Positions 25,743-34,309 of a stretch of DNA of 64,000 nt are shown one piece after another. Source of the stretch: Flavobacteriales bacterium (GTDB taxonomy: Bacteria; Bacteroidota; Bacteroidia; Flavobacteriales; Schleiferiaceae); assembly GCA_017795025.1 (NCBI GenBank), contig CP051243.1, forward strand, positions 1,550,001 through 1,614,000. The letters are read 5' to 3'. Position numbers and translations under genes: made by a program. The notes beneath the pieces are model-generated. The model searched no databases. It was given only the letters and a program-made list of their open reading frames with translations, and had not been told where the DNA came from. How positions within the stretch are numbered: the first letter of the stretch is position 1; every line of letters starts with the position of its first letter.

Positions 25743-26537
25743 TTAATTGTTCAAGCTATTTATTGCAATAATCAGGGTGATAGTAGAGGCAACTACTGAT
25801 AAGGCCTGAGTGAATGTTTGAAAACCAGTAGTGCCGATTCCAAGTGATTTTTGGGGTAAAGGCTGTACATTTATGACATCATTTGGATAGATGAAGTAAT
25901 TCGGGTTATTAATTACTTTAGAGTCTGTTAAGTCCAAATAGAATGATTTAGCTCCTTCATTTGTTTGCCTTACAATCATTACCCGCTGTCTATCTCCAAC
26001 TGTCGTTATATCGCCAGCCAAAGCCAAAGCCTCAAAAATATTGGCCTGATTTTGATAAATTACATACTTGCCTGGGTTATTTACTTCGCCTACCACTGAG
26101 TATCGGATACCTGCTAATTGTACGCTAACAAAAACTGCCTCCTCATCAAAATATTCGCTTAACCCATCTTCAATTAAACTTTCAATTTCTGAAATCTCCT
26201 TATACAAAACAGAAATAGATCCTAGAACAGGCAATTCTATATTACCATCTAATCCAACCGAATAACCTTGCAAATAGAATAAAATATCTCCTGCCTGTAA
26301 ACCTGACTGCTGATTAACATCATTGCGATTGAAGAGTTGACTGGTTTCAAGGTCGTATGAGCGAATGGTAATACTAAGAATGTCATTTGGCTGCACCTTG
26401 TAATTGGTCCTTTGCAAGTTATACTGTGAGCCTGTATCCTCGGACTCCTGTAAATAAGTCAATCTCTTGGTTGGAACGCAGCCACTTAAAAAAGCTAGGA
26501 CGCATATTGAGATTGCTATCTTTCTTATCATCACCAT
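25743..26537 (-). CDS. Polysaccharide export outer-membrane lipoprotein, Wza-like
   Basis: A 264-residue lipoprotein. The signal peptide ends in the lipobox LSGC with Cys20 as the lipidated residue. The poly-export domain follows (YKVQPNDILSITIRSYDLET), then an SLBB-type domain (YSVVGEVNNPGKYVIYQNQA), and a C-terminal hydrophobic helix (QALSVVASTITLIIAINSL) that would sit in the outer membrane as in the Wza octamer. It lies one base before the Wzc gene, making the usual export pair. Two starts are possible, ATG at 26537 or 26531. A -7 element just upstream supports transcription beginning a few bases before the first. Confidence 0.93.
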   Translation of the reverse strand: MVMIRKIAISICVLAFLSGCVPTKRLTYLQESEDTGSQYNLQRTNYKVQPNDILSITIRSYDLETSQLFNRNDVNQQSGLQAGDILFYLQGYSVGLDGNIELPVLGSISVLYKEISEIESLIEDGLSEYFDEEAVFVSVQLAGIRYSVVGEVNNPGKYVIYQNQANIFEALALAGDITTVGDRQRVMIVRQTNEGAKSFYLDLTDSKVINNPNYFIYPNDVINVQPLPQKSLGIGTTGFQTFTQALSVVASTITLIIAINSLNN

Positions 26538-26550
26538 CGAATTTATCGGG

Positions 26551-26558
26551 CAAATATA
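26551..26558 (-). promoter_or_regulatory. TAnnTTTG -7 element before the wza-wzc pair
   Basis: TATATTTG on the minus strand ends 13 bases before the ATG at 26537. No TTG occurs at the expected -33 spacing; the nearest similar sequence is CCTTTAATT at 26572-26580. The remaining intergenic stretch up to 26768 is AT-rich and holds nothing else that I recognise. Confidence 0.5.
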
Positions 26559-26768
26559 GTTCTCTCGACCTAATTAAAGGAAAGCATCCGGCTTTAAAGA
26601 AACTTTAAATTACTTCTATCACCTAAGCTTCAATCTTACTGCATTGAAAATGCTTTCTATCAAAAGTTTTAGCCTAAAAAAGTACCTAGAGGATAAATCC
26701 ATTAAAAGGTTGAAAACACTGGAGTAAGCTAATCATAGGACAGTTTTTAATCCTTTTTTTAGACAGAT

Positions 26769-27869
26769 TTACTTAAGGTAAAGTAATTTAAACTGCCTCA
26801 AGACTTCTTGGTAGTCTACATCACTTCCTGAGGGCAGGCATAGCACTTGACGATACAAGCTTTCAGAGACCTCAACACCAAAACTTCGACAGTTTTGATA
26901 AACTGGATATAGATGCATAGGTTGAAAGCCTCTCTTAAACTCGACTGTTTTCGTTGTAAGGTCAACCGACTCATTCATTAAAAAAGGAACTAGGATTGCA
27001 CTTAACCAATAGTTAGAATCGCAATCATTTACTTGCTTTTGAAAGTCAAATTGACTATCTAATTCTGACCTATAATGGCCATTTATTGCTGCTCTTTGTT
27101 GTAACAAATAATTTAGCCTTCTTAACTGCACCCTAGCCAATGCTGCGGTTAGATCATTCATTAGATAGTTATAACCTACTCCCGAATGATGGTAAGTCCT
27201 TCCTGGTATTTTTGCCTGATTTGCTAATTGCTTTGCAATTGCAAAGTGTTCATGTGACTTGCAAATCAATGCTCCACCTCCGCCTGCACTAAGAACCTTA
27301 TTCGCATTAAAAGAAAGCACTCCGAAATTCGCCAAGGTGCCCAAAGCCTTTCCCTTATATGAACTTCCTATTCCCTCGGCGGCATCCTCAATAAGAGGTA
27401 TACCATAATTAGTAGCCAAAGCTTGAATAGCCCCTAGTTGAACCGAGGTTCCAAATACATGTACCACGATTATAGCTTTAATCTTGCTAATTAAACCTTC
27501 TTTATTGAGACTCAATAAGGCCCCTTCCAATTGATTAGGATCCATCCCCCAGGTATCAATCTCCGAATCAATAAAAACTGGCTTTGCTCCGACATAACTT
27601 ACGGCAAAAGCTGCAGAACAGTAGCCATAGCTTTGAACCAACACAAGATCACCAGGTCCAACTCCTAGTGCAAGTAAAGAAAGATGTAAAGCAGAGGTGC
27701 CACTATTAGTAGCAAGAACGGACACATCCCCTCCAAGGTACTGTTCCATTTCGTTTTCAAACGCCCGCACCTCTGGGCCATTTGGACCTACCCAACCGCT
27801 TTCGAGTGCCTTCTGCAAAGCTATGGCCTCCTCCCTACCAAAATCTGGCTTGGATAAACGATTCATCAT
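26769..27869 (-). CDS. PglE-like UDP-4-keto-6-deoxy-HexNAc aminotransferase (DegT family)
   Basis: A 366-residue PLP-dependent sugar aminotransferase (start at 27869 or the adjacent ATG at 27866). The PLP Lys lies in SFNANKVLSAGGGG, with LIEDAAEGIGSSYKGKALG before it and GYNYLMNDLTAALARVQLRR after it. SFNxNK and GGGG point to the PglE branch (UDP-bacillosamine synthesis), not to the WecE type at 18238-19413. It follows the sugar-phosphate transferase gene by 6 bases, so the pair probably makes and loads the first amino sugar on undecaprenyl phosphate. The matching 4,6-dehydratase (PglF type) is not in the window. A PglD-like acetyltransferase is at 32031-32624. Confidence 0.85.
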   Translation of the reverse strand: MMNRLSKPDFGREEAIALQKALESGWVGPNGPEVRAFENEMEQYLGGDVSVLATNSGTSALHLSLLALGVGPGDLVLVQSYGYCSAAFAVSYVGAKPVFIDSEIDTWGMDPNQLEGALLSLNKEGLISKIKAIIVVHVFGTSVQLGAIQALATNYGIPLIEDAAEGIGSSYKGKALGTLANFGVLSFNANKVLSAGGGGALICKSHEHFAIAKQLANQAKIPGRTYHHSGVGYNYLMNDLTAALARVQLRRLNYLLQQRAAINGHYRSELDSQFDFQKQVNDCDSNYWLSAILVPFLMNESVDLTTKTVEFKRGFQPMHLYPVYQNCRSFGVEVSESLYRQVLCLPSGSDVDYQEVLRQFKLLYLK

Positions 27870-27875
27870 AAATCT

Positions 27876-28451
27876 CTAATTTTTACCATTATATGGTTCA
27901 TTATAAACGGAAGCGTCCCTTAGTCGTCCTACTGATTTTAAATAAAGGAATAGGAGCTTTAGGTCTAGAGCCAAACTAAGATGATCCACATAAAATATAT
28001 CGTATTGCAAGCGATGTCGCCAACTTATTCGAGTAGCCCCTTTCAATTGAGCTAAACCAATTATACCTGGACGACAATCATGTCTCTTCAATTGCTCCGA
28101 ATTATACAAATTAAGATATTCAGGTAATAACGGTCGGGGACCTATCCACGACATTTTGCCTAGTAAAATTAAAAGAAGTTGTGGCATTTCGTCTAGCCCC
28201 AATGATCTTATGAGAACAAAATCCTTCGGTAAGTTAATAGGCCCCTTGAAATGCTTTTGAGAAGGCATAGTTCTCAATTTATAGATGATAAATTCTTTTG
28301 AGTTTAAACCTATTCTTTTTTGAAGGAAAAAAGGGGACTCCTTTAGCCTTAGGGTAATGTAAAAAGACACGGGTATTAATAAAGCTAGAAACACAGGAAA
28401 CAATAAGATGGCCAATGCTATATCTACTAAACGCTTTATTCTTTGATACAT
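27876..28451 (-). CDS. Initiating sugar-phosphate transferase, PglC-like
   Basis: A 191-residue bacterial sugar transferase of the small monotopic type. The N-terminal membrane helix is LVDIALAILLFPVFLALLIP, followed by PFFLQKRIGLNSKEFIIYKL, the catalytic-region motif GLDEMPQLLLILLGKMSWIG, PRPLLPEYLNLYN and RPGIIGLAQLKGAT. It moves a phospho-sugar from a UDP-sugar to undecaprenyl phosphate, the first step of repeat-unit assembly. The length and neighbour (PglE-like) match PglC rather than the long WbaP/WcaJ form. The catalytic Asp-Glu pair is seen as DE in LDEMPQ. The gene begins 20 bases beyond a strong bidirectional hairpin and no clear promoter is visible in that gap. Confidence 0.9.
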   Translation of the reverse strand: MYQRIKRLVDIALAILLFPVFLALLIPVSFYITLRLKESPFFLQKRIGLNSKEFIIYKLRTMPSQKHFKGPINLPKDFVLIRSLGLDEMPQLLLILLGKMSWIGPRPLLPEYLNLYNSEQLKRHDCRPGIIGLAQLKGATRISWRHRLQYDIFYVDHLSLALDLKLLFLYLKSVGRLRDASVYNEPYNGKN

Positions 28452-28471
28452 AGGGAATACAATATAAAAAA

Positions 28472-28496
28472 GGCCAATGAGAAAATCCCACTGGCC
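28472..28496. terminator. Bidirectional intrinsic terminator
   Basis: Arms GGCCAATGAG and TCCCACTGGCC form an imperfect stem of about ten pairs with A-rich sequence before and a T-run after, in both directions. On the minus strand it lies 24 bases past the stop of the miniprotein gene at 28521 and would end the T9SS-protein transcript before the PglC-like gene. Confidence 0.8.
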
Positions 28497-28520
28497 TTTT
28501 TTCTTTATATCTAAACCTAA

Positions 28521-28703
28521 TTATTCTTCTTTCGACTTTTGATTTTGGATTGCCTTATATCCCACCGCTGCACCTGCAGCAGCAAGCCATACCAAACCTG
28601 GGATTGGAGCGGGTGCCCCTCCAGGGTTACCTTCAGATGGTTGAGCAGATAAGCTTAAACCGCCAAGAATCACAATCGAGAATGCTACAATATACTTTTT
28701 CAT
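28521..28703 (-). CDS. Miniprotein with PID-CTERM-like C-terminal sorting signal
   Basis: A 60-residue protein: signal peptide (MKKYIVAFSIVILGGLSLSA, cleavage near AQ), a short Pro/Gly linker (PSEGNPGGAPAP), then IPGLVWLAAAGAAVGYKAIQ and a charged end NQKSKEE. This tripartite end resembles the PID-CTERM sorting signal of Flavobacteriia (motif PIDGG, hydrophobic helix, basic tail), but reads PIPG in place of PIDGG. Almost nothing remains besides the two targeting signals, so the mature peptide may be a dozen or so residues. It lies 12 bases after the large T9SS cargo gene and shares its transcript. A sorting or processing partner is not in the window. Function is unknown. Confidence 0.7.
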   Translation of the reverse strand: MKKYIVAFSIVILGGLSLSAQPSEGNPGGAPAPIPGLVWLAAAGAAVGYKAIQNQKSKEE

Positions 28704-28715
28704 CTTAATGCTATT

Positions 28716-30929
28716 TTACTTAATCAACTTTTGGTTAAGGACAGGCGAACCATTGGAGAACACTTTTACGATATAAATACCTCTGGCAAAGGCATCAGTA
28801 TTGATGCTCTCCCTTTGCGTATTATCATAATCTCCTTGCCAAACTAATTGGCCAGCCTGACTAATAATTTGCACTTCTACATTTGGCATTTCATTAGCCA
28901 ATTCGATATTGAAAGCGTCAGCAGAACGGTAAGCGTAATTGTTGTTGCTTTCAAACTCCTCTTGACCTACACCTGATTGGTAAAGATGAACGATAAACCG
29001 TTCAGGGCTATTGGTTGAGACGTGTGAAAACTGGTAATCACCGGCAACCAAGTCAACTCTAGAACCGGTCACTAAATCTTCTAATTCTACCGACCAAGAA
29101 GCAGGAATACGTAAGTCATTAATACTAATAGTGTACGATTGATCTATGTCGCAAGTAAATGACATTGGCACTGACTTATTGGTAAAGCTGCTATTAAGCT
29201 TATTCACAAAGAACTCATCTCCATTAGCCGAAGTAGTGTATAAATTTGGATAAGCACTGGCATTCATTCGCTTTTCCGCGTCGGCACCTGCGTCAATGCC
29301 ATCCGTGTATTGGGTATCAAAAGCCAATAAGGTTTCGTCACTAGTTCCATCGCTAGCAGCAACACCCAATTTTAATACTTGAACGGTACCAGCCGATTTA
29401 TTCTGAGCCGGATTAGAGGCCACCGAACGATCGCCATTATCTAATGCTAAATTGATACTTCCTGATCCCGTATTCTGAACGAAAAAGGCTTGCATGGGCG
29501 CAATCAAAGTGGTTCCTGAGTTCAATGCACTATTGGCTCCGGCATCGTAACCAATCCATTGGCTGCCGTTGTATACATAATAAGTAGAGGTAAGGTCAGT
29601 TCCGTTAGCATCGTGGTAAGCATCCCAGTCGATAGCTGAAGGATAGGGATTGGTAACCAAGTTCCAACCCGAATTACTATTGTCTAAGGAAATATTAATC
29701 GCACCATCGTTAAAACCACTTCCGCTAGCGGTTAAGGTAACGGGTAAGGTTCCGAAAGTAGAACCATCGCCTAAGTAAATGGTAAAACCATTATTTACCG
29801 TGCTAAATGAAGTGTTGGGAACTTTAGTCCAAGTACCCTCCCCATTATTAGCGGTAGCGGGATCATAATAGTAGAGGTTAACATTGGCTGCCGTTCCGGT
29901 ATTAATGGTTCCACTAGATACTGATAAATCAGCAACGGTACCACCGCTTAAGGGTGAACCAAAGTAGAACCAACGTGCCGCGCCAGTAAAGGTGCGTTGT
30001 ACGGTAAAGGTTCCAGCGCCAGAAGAGGAATTGGCTAAAACTTGGGCATAACCGGTAGCATCCGACTGCAAGTTTAGCGTACCCGCATTTTCTAAGGCTC
30101 CCGAAATAGTTAAATCCGTTCCCGCTGCAACATTAACGGTACCACCACTTTCAATATCTAAAAATGGAATGGTAGCATCCGCCGTAGCATTAGTACTAGA
30201 ACCATTGGGAATATTATACTTACTCGTTTTGGTGAAGTTGCCAAAGTACATGTTTCGGTTACCATTGTTATCATTCTGGTTCCCAATGTAGATATGCAAT
30301 TCATCAATATCACTCGAAGAGTTAATGGTGGTGGTGTAAGTCGCATCCGCACCATTCCGAGGCGTCATTGAGAAACTGTAGGCGCTAGAACTGGTGCGTT
30401 CAATAGTCACCAACATAGCATCAGTTCCATAGGTAGAAAGAGCCGTGCCGTTCGTAGTCGTAATTGTTGCCGAACCACCAATATTCACATTGAATATGGT
30501 TACTCCACCATCACGTAAATCAAAACCTTTAGCACCTGTATTCGCATCCCAGTTTACAGCCCAGTAGAAGGTAAACTTATCACCTACACGTAATCCGTCA
30601 GTTATTGGACGGACTGCATTCAAATAATTCGCCCCTGTTGCAAAAAATCCAAATGCGGTAGTTCCGATTCCAGTTGTACCCATACCGTTGTTGGACGGAT
30701 CCCCAATAAAGCTTCCGGTGCTTCCACCATAGGTAATACTCCAGTTTCCAAAACCTGATCCTCCAGAAGAACCATTGGCAAGCGTTCCACCATAAGAAGA
30801 GCCATCATCTGATCCAACGGTAAACTCATCTGTACCCAGCTGCCCGAAAACCAAGGCAGGCGTCAGAAGAATTCCCAGCGACAAGGCTAGTTGTTTAAAC
30901 GTCGTGTACTTTTTCATCATACCATTCAT
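28716..30929 (-). CDS. Large T9SS-secreted surface protein
   Basis: A 737-residue secreted protein. The signal peptide runs to LLTPALVFGQ; ATGs at 30929, 30920 and 30917 are all possible starts, and the latter two give the more ordinary MMKKYTTFKQ. The mature part is Gly/Ser/Thr/Asn-rich: a lectin-like opening (GNWSITYGGSTGSFIG), a middle repeat-poor region with ALENAGTLNLQSDATGYAQV and TVQRTFTGAARWFYFGSPLS, and a C-terminal type A sorting domain (VEVQIISQAGQLVWQGDYDN to GIYIVKVFSNGSPVLNQKLI). That domain sends cargo through the type IX secretion system. The ligand or role is unknown. It shares an operon with the 60-residue CTERM-like protein. Confidence 0.87.
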   Translation of the reverse strand: MNGMMKKYTTFKQLALSLGILLTPALVFGQLGTDEFTVGSDDGSSYGGTLANGSSGGSGFGNWSITYGGSTGSFIGDPSNNGMGTTGIGTTAFGFFATGANYLNAVRPITDGLRVGDKFTFYWAVNWDANTGAKGFDLRDGGVTIFNVNIGGSATITTTNGTALSTYGTDAMLVTIERTSSSAYSFSMTPRNGADATYTTTINSSSDIDELHIYIGNQNDNNGNRNMYFGNFTKTSKYNIPNGSSTNATADATIPFLDIESGGTVNVAAGTDLTISGALENAGTLNLQSDATGYAQVLANSSSGAGTFTVQRTFTGAARWFYFGSPLSGGTVADLSVSSGTINTGTAANVNLYYYDPATANNGEGTWTKVPNTSFSTVNNGFTIYLGDGSTFGTLPVTLTASGSGFNDGAINISLDNSNSGWNLVTNPYPSAIDWDAYHDANGTDLTSTYYVYNGSQWIGYDAGANSALNSGTTLIAPMQAFFVQNTGSGSINLALDNGDRSVASNPAQNKSAGTVQVLKLGVAASDGTSDETLLAFDTQYTDGIDAGADAEKRMNASAYPNLYTTSANGDEFFVNKLNSSFTNKSVPMSFTCDIDQSYTISINDLRIPASWSVELEDLVTGSRVDLVAGDYQFSHVSTNSPERFIVHLYQSGVGQEEFESNNNYAYRSADAFNIELANEMPNVEVQIISQAGQLVWQGDYDNTQRESINTDAFARGIYIVKVFSNGSPVLNQKLIK

Positions 30930-30993
30930 TTTGTGTTACAGAAATTCAAGCTCATCTAAAGACCAACTTGCAGGTTTTCACATTAGTTCGTTC

Positions 30994-31001
30994 CAAAAAT
31001 A
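30994..31001 (-). promoter_or_regulatory. TAnnTTTG -7 element before the T9SS cargo gene
   Basis: TATTTTTG on the minus strand, 64 bases before the first ATG at 30929. A TTG lies only 12 bases upstream of it, which is shorter than the usual 17-23, so the call is tentative. Confidence 0.35.
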
Positions 31002-31026
31002 TTAAAAGAGATTCAAGTATGGAATA

Positions 31027-31051
31027 TTAAAGTGTAGAAATTACACTTTAA
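31027..31051. terminator. Perfect 10-bp hairpin, probable terminator of nadC
   Basis: Arms TTAAAGTGTA and TACACTTTAA are exact reverse complements around a 5-base loop. It lies 40 bases past the nadC stop on the minus strand. The T-tract is weak (TTTAATATT), so it could also be an operator-like palindrome ahead of the T9SS cargo promoter. Confidence 0.5.
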
Positions 31052-31090
31052 GGAGAAGAAAACAGATTCTACCTCAGCGATTTAAGGAAA

Positions 31091-31936
31091 TTAAACATCT
31101 AATTCCGCCTTTAAACTCATATCCAAACCACTCACGCTATGGGTTAAGGCACCCATCGAAATATAGTCTACCCCGGTTTCGGCATAAGAAACCAATGTAG
31201 CTCCCGTAATTCCGCCAGAGGATTCGGTTTCAATTTGACCATTCACCAAGTTCACTGCCTCTTTGGTGTCTGCCACACTAAAATTATCGAACATCACGCG
31301 TAAGACTCCCTCCGCTGCAAGGACCTCTTCTAATTCCTTAAAATCACGCACTTCTACTTCGATGGGAATATCCAATCCATGCTTCTGCTTATAATCCAAG
31401 GCCTTTCGTATAGCTTGAGGTACTCCCCCTGCAAAATCAATATGATTATCCTTTAACATAATCATATCATAAAGGCCAAATCGGTGATTATAGCCTCCCC
31501 CCCAGCGCACGGCCTCCTTTTCGAATACCCTTAAATGGGGAGTGGTTTTACGGGTGTCCAGTAATTTGGCCTGAGTATGAGCGATGCTATCCACTAATTT
31601 CCTGGTTTTAGTAGAGATTCCACTCATACGCTGCATCAGATTTAAGGCCAAACGCTCGCCTTGCAGTAAACTATGGGCCGGACCTTCCACCTTAAAAGCT
31701 ATATCGCTAGGAAGCACTGCCTCGCCATCATCAATTAGCTTTTCCATCTTAATTTCTGGATCCACAATCTCAAAAACAGCCGCGGCAACCGCAAGCCCCG
31801 AAATGATACCTGGCTCCTTAACCAATAATTTCATCCTCCCTTGCATCCCCTCTGGAAATGCGCAATTAGAACTATGATCCCCATCGCCAATATCTTCTTT
31901 TAAAGCGGCTTTGATTAATGATTGGTAGGCTTGCAT
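31091..31936 (-). CDS. nadC: Nicotinate-nucleotide pyrophosphorylase (carboxylating)
   Basis: A 281-residue quinolinate phosphoribosyltransferase, which makes nicotinate mononucleotide from quinolinate and PRPP in NAD synthesis. EDIGDGDHSSNCAFPEG is the N-terminal signature. ERLALNLMQRMSGISTKTRK, LDTRKTTPHLRVFEKEAVRW and NHRFGLYDMIMLKDNHID are the core substrate-binding segments, and ESSGGITGATLVSYAETGVD closes the barrel. Length is normal. It stands alone between the T9SS cargo gene and the divergent PglD-like gene, with 94 bases on that side. Confidence 0.96.
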   Translation of the reverse strand: MQAYQSLIKAALKEDIGDGDHSSNCAFPEGMQGRMKLLVKEPGIISGLAVAAAVFEIVDPEIKMEKLIDDGEAVLPSDIAFKVEGPAHSLLQGERLALNLMQRMSGISTKTRKLVDSIAHTQAKLLDTRKTTPHLRVFEKEAVRWGGGYNHRFGLYDMIMLKDNHIDFAGGVPQAIRKALDYKQKHGLDIPIEVEVRDFKELEEVLAAEGVLRVMFDNFSVADTKEAVNLVNGQIETESSGGITGATLVSYAETGVDYISMGALTHSVSGLDMSLKAELDV

Positions 31937-32030
31937 TTAAAAATTTTTAGTGGAAACAAAATTGCGCAATTGATGGTTCGAGAAAAAATAAAGATGCAAT
32001 TTCGAAGCATTATTAATTACTTGCTCCACC

Positions 32031-32624
32031 ATGAGCCTCGAAAAGCCAAGCTTACACATTCTCCCACACGGTGGGTTTTCTCGCGAGATAAAAGCACTTG
32101 CCATGGCCCTCGGCTACTCGGAATTTAATTTTTATGATGATTTTAAAGCCGGGCTCAAAATTGAGGAGCTCCCTGAAAAAGGCGTAGCGGTGATTGCAAC
32201 TGGGAACCCCAATACCCGAAAAAAGCTGTTAAACAAAGTTTCTCCATCGCTCCAATTCCCCACTTTAATTCATCCCTCTGTAATCTTAATGGAGCCTAAA
32301 AGTTACCGTTTGGGACGAGGCTGTATAATTGCCGCCGGTAGTATACTCACCAGCAATATAGAAATTGGCGACTTCGTAAACATCAATTTACATTGCAGTA
32401 TTGGCCACGATTGCGTGCTTGGAGATTTTGCCTCCCTAATGCCTGGCGTACGCCTTAGTGGGGGTGTTATATTGGAAGAGTCAGTTTACCTAGGCACCAA
32501 TGCCGTGGTTTTACCCAATCTTAAAATCGGTAAAAATGCCATAATTGGCGCTGGCGCTGTAGTGACGAAAGATGTACCCGCAAATACTACGGTAGTTGGG
32601 GTTCCGGCTAAACCGCTTCCCTAA
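32031..32624 (+). CDS. PglD/NeuD-family sugar O/N-acetyltransferase
   Basis: A 197-residue protein with an N-terminal nucleotide-sugar-binding Rossmann region (SLHILPHGGFSREIKALAMA) and a C-terminal left-handed beta-helix: RGCIIAAGSILTSNIEIGDF, the catalytic HCSIGHDCVLGDFASL (His base), and KNAIIGAGAVVTKDVPANTT. This order is that of PglD and NeuD. PglD N-acetylates the 4-amino sugar made by PglE, and a PglE-like gene and a PglC-like gene lie 3.6 to 5.3 kb away, so the three may form one UDP-diacetamido-sugar pathway. It ends with a 4-base overlap with the convergent sulfotransferase gene. Confidence 0.83.
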   Translation: MSLEKPSLHILPHGGFSREIKALAMALGYSEFNFYDDFKAGLKIEELPEKGVAVIATGNPNTRKKLLNKVSPSLQFPTLIHPSVILMEPKSYRLGRGCIIAAGSILTSNIEIGDFVNINLHCSIGHDCVLGDFASLMPGVRLSGGVILEESVYLGTNAVVLPNLKIGKNAIIGAGAVVTKDVPANTTVVGVPAKPLP

Positions 32625-33307
32625 AATTGGTAATCCAAGAGCTGGATTTCTCGAGCGAAAGCCTGCTGTACCCATTCCTTACTTTGCTCGTCGTAAAGCT
32701 CTCGGTAGTCTTTCTTTTTGCGAAATCCTCCCTTTGCCTTAAGGGCCCCAAAATCTAATGCCGGCTTTAAATCAAAGCGTTCACTTAAGTCTGCTGCCAT
32801 AGCCGACATATCTTCAAAGCGGTACACCTTATCTACAGCCAGGAGTTTGTTCACCGAATACATATCATAGGAGTCCATTTTAGCTAAACCTCCAGCCCGG
32901 ATAAAGTCACTTAAACTCGGATACTTTTCAAATCCACCTCGCCAAAAAAACAAGGAAACCACCTTATCAAATGGGTTTCGATCCAAGGTAAACTTGAAAT
33001 AGGAATTCCAAACATCCTCACTAAGATGCTGCTTTACTTCGGCCGCCGGCATGTGGTTATAAAAACGCGCTGCTTTCCGAGTTTTCAAAACTTTTAGCCA
33101 CTCTTGCCGAGTCCAATCGGTCCACTTCAGTTGGTAGTTCTGTGCTCCCCGACCTGCGAATTCACGCCGCAATTTTTCGTCCTCCTCGTTTAATGGACTA
33201 AGGATATCTTCCTTTCCGCAATGCGCACTTAAGGCAATTTCGATGGAAGTTCCCGCTGTTTTGCGGGTCTTAATAAAGATGAATTTATGCTTGTGCGAAA
33301 CAATCAT
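32621..33307 (-). CDS. Sulfotransferase (Sulfotransfer_2-like)
   Basis: A 228-residue sulfotransferase. The PAPS loop is KFIFIKTRKTAGTSIEIALS at the N-terminus, and the 3'-phosphate segment is FKFTLDRNPFDKVVSLFFWR near residue 130. The His in RFYNHMPAAEVKQHL may act as base. It has no signal peptide. It is followed on the same strand by no further gene and preceded 23 bases upstream by another sulfotransferase, with which it likely forms a two-gene unit. The acceptor is presumably the surface glycan. Confidence 0.83.
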   Translation of the reverse strand: MIVSHKHKFIFIKTRKTAGTSIEIALSAHCGKEDILSPLNEEDEKLRREFAGRGAQNYQLKWTDWTRQEWLKVLKTRKAARFYNHMPAAEVKQHLSEDVWNSYFKFTLDRNPFDKVVSLFFWRGGFEKYPSLSDFIRAGGLAKMDSYDMYSVNKLLAVDKVYRFEDMSAMAADLSERFDLKPALDFGALKAKGGFRKKKDYRELYDEQSKEWVQQAFAREIQLLDYQF

Positions 33308-33330
33308 ATCTCGATTGGACTGCTATTTAA

Positions 33331-34302
33331 TTAAAAGGCTTCATAAAAGCGCCAGTAATAAGTGAAGAGGCGATTGTAAAAGTAGCGCTGCCAATTCTCT
33401 CCGGGCATTTTCTTCCAAATTCTACCCTTCTCCTCCAGGCGCTCGTATTGATAATCGTCAAAAACGAAGGCGATAGCTCGGTTTAGGAGCTGTATTTCAA
33501 AGGCCGAAATTTCCGCTTTCCAGCTTTCATCATTGCGGGCTTCTACCTTTTTAAACTGCGTCCCCTGCATACTATTCCCTCCCCAAGCTTTGCCCCCTAA
33601 GGTAGGTTGCAGCAATTCATCCGAAAAGTTCAGTTCCAAAAAGGTGGAAATCGATTTCATGCACGACTCAGTATCAGCCACCAGGTCTTCATAGCGAACC
33701 ACCTTATAATCCTCATAGCCGGCATTGCGGTAAAGATGGTAATACTGTTGTTGCATGGCTGGAAGCAAGCGTGATAGCAAAGGGTAGCCCGTTCCTATGC
33801 TCTTAAACTTTCGCAGGGAAACCAAGTTTGCGTAAGGATTGCGAATGATATGAATAAACTTCGCTCCCGGAAAAATGGCTTTTAAATCGTGGTAGTATTC
33901 AAAATTCTCAATCGACTTCTCCACCATTCGAGCTTTAAGCTCGCCAAATAGCGACAATCGTAGGGCCTTAAAATATTCCCGCGCTAAATCGGGTTTTGAA
34001 CTCGAAGGATCTGGTGAGAAATGTTGCTGAAAGACCTGCTCATCCAAAAGACCTTCGGCAAAATTATCGCCGTACTTATCACTAAGGGTATTGCTGCGAT
34101 GAACAAAGTCTATGAAACGCTGTGGATCAAAATTTTTGGGACGGGTATATTGGTATTCATTGGCGGTCCAATATCCAGCCAAGGGGAAAAAGTGACTTTC
34201 AAAAGGGATCACTTGCAATTCGGGATGTCCGTCTAGGAGCGATCGTAAAAGCGTGGTTCCCGACTTATGCAATCCGGTTATGAAAATAGGAGCCTCCTTC
34301 AT
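33331..34302 (-). CDS. Sulfotransferase family protein
   Basis: The frame opens at 34341, but the better start is the ATG at 34302 (MKEAPIFITGLHKSGTT), giving 323 residues. A TAnnTTTG element at 34310-34317 lies between the two, and the longer form would overlap the divergent gene. The PAPS loop GLHKSGTTLLRSLLDGHPEL begins near residue 8 and the 3'-phosphate site is KFIHIIRNPYANLVSLRKF. KVVRYEDLVADTESCMKSI is a typical sulfotransferase core helix. It belongs with the sulfotransferase gene 23 bases downstream. Confidence 0.84.
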   Translation of the reverse strand: MKEAPIFITGLHKSGTTLLRSLLDGHPELQVIPFESHFFPLAGYWTANEYQYTRPKNFDPQRFIDFVHRSNTLSDKYGDNFAEGLLDEQVFQQHFSPDPSSSKPDLAREYFKALRLSLFGELKARMVEKSIENFEYYHDLKAIFPGAKFIHIIRNPYANLVSLRKFKSIGTGYPLLSRLLPAMQQQYYHLYRNAGYEDYKVVRYEDLVADTESCMKSISTFLELNFSDELLQPTLGGKAWGGNSMQGTQFKKVEARNDESWKAEISAFEIQLLNRAIAFVFDDYQYERLEEKGRIWKKMPGENWQRYFYNRLFTYYWRFYEAF

Positions 34303-34309
34303 ACTTTCG

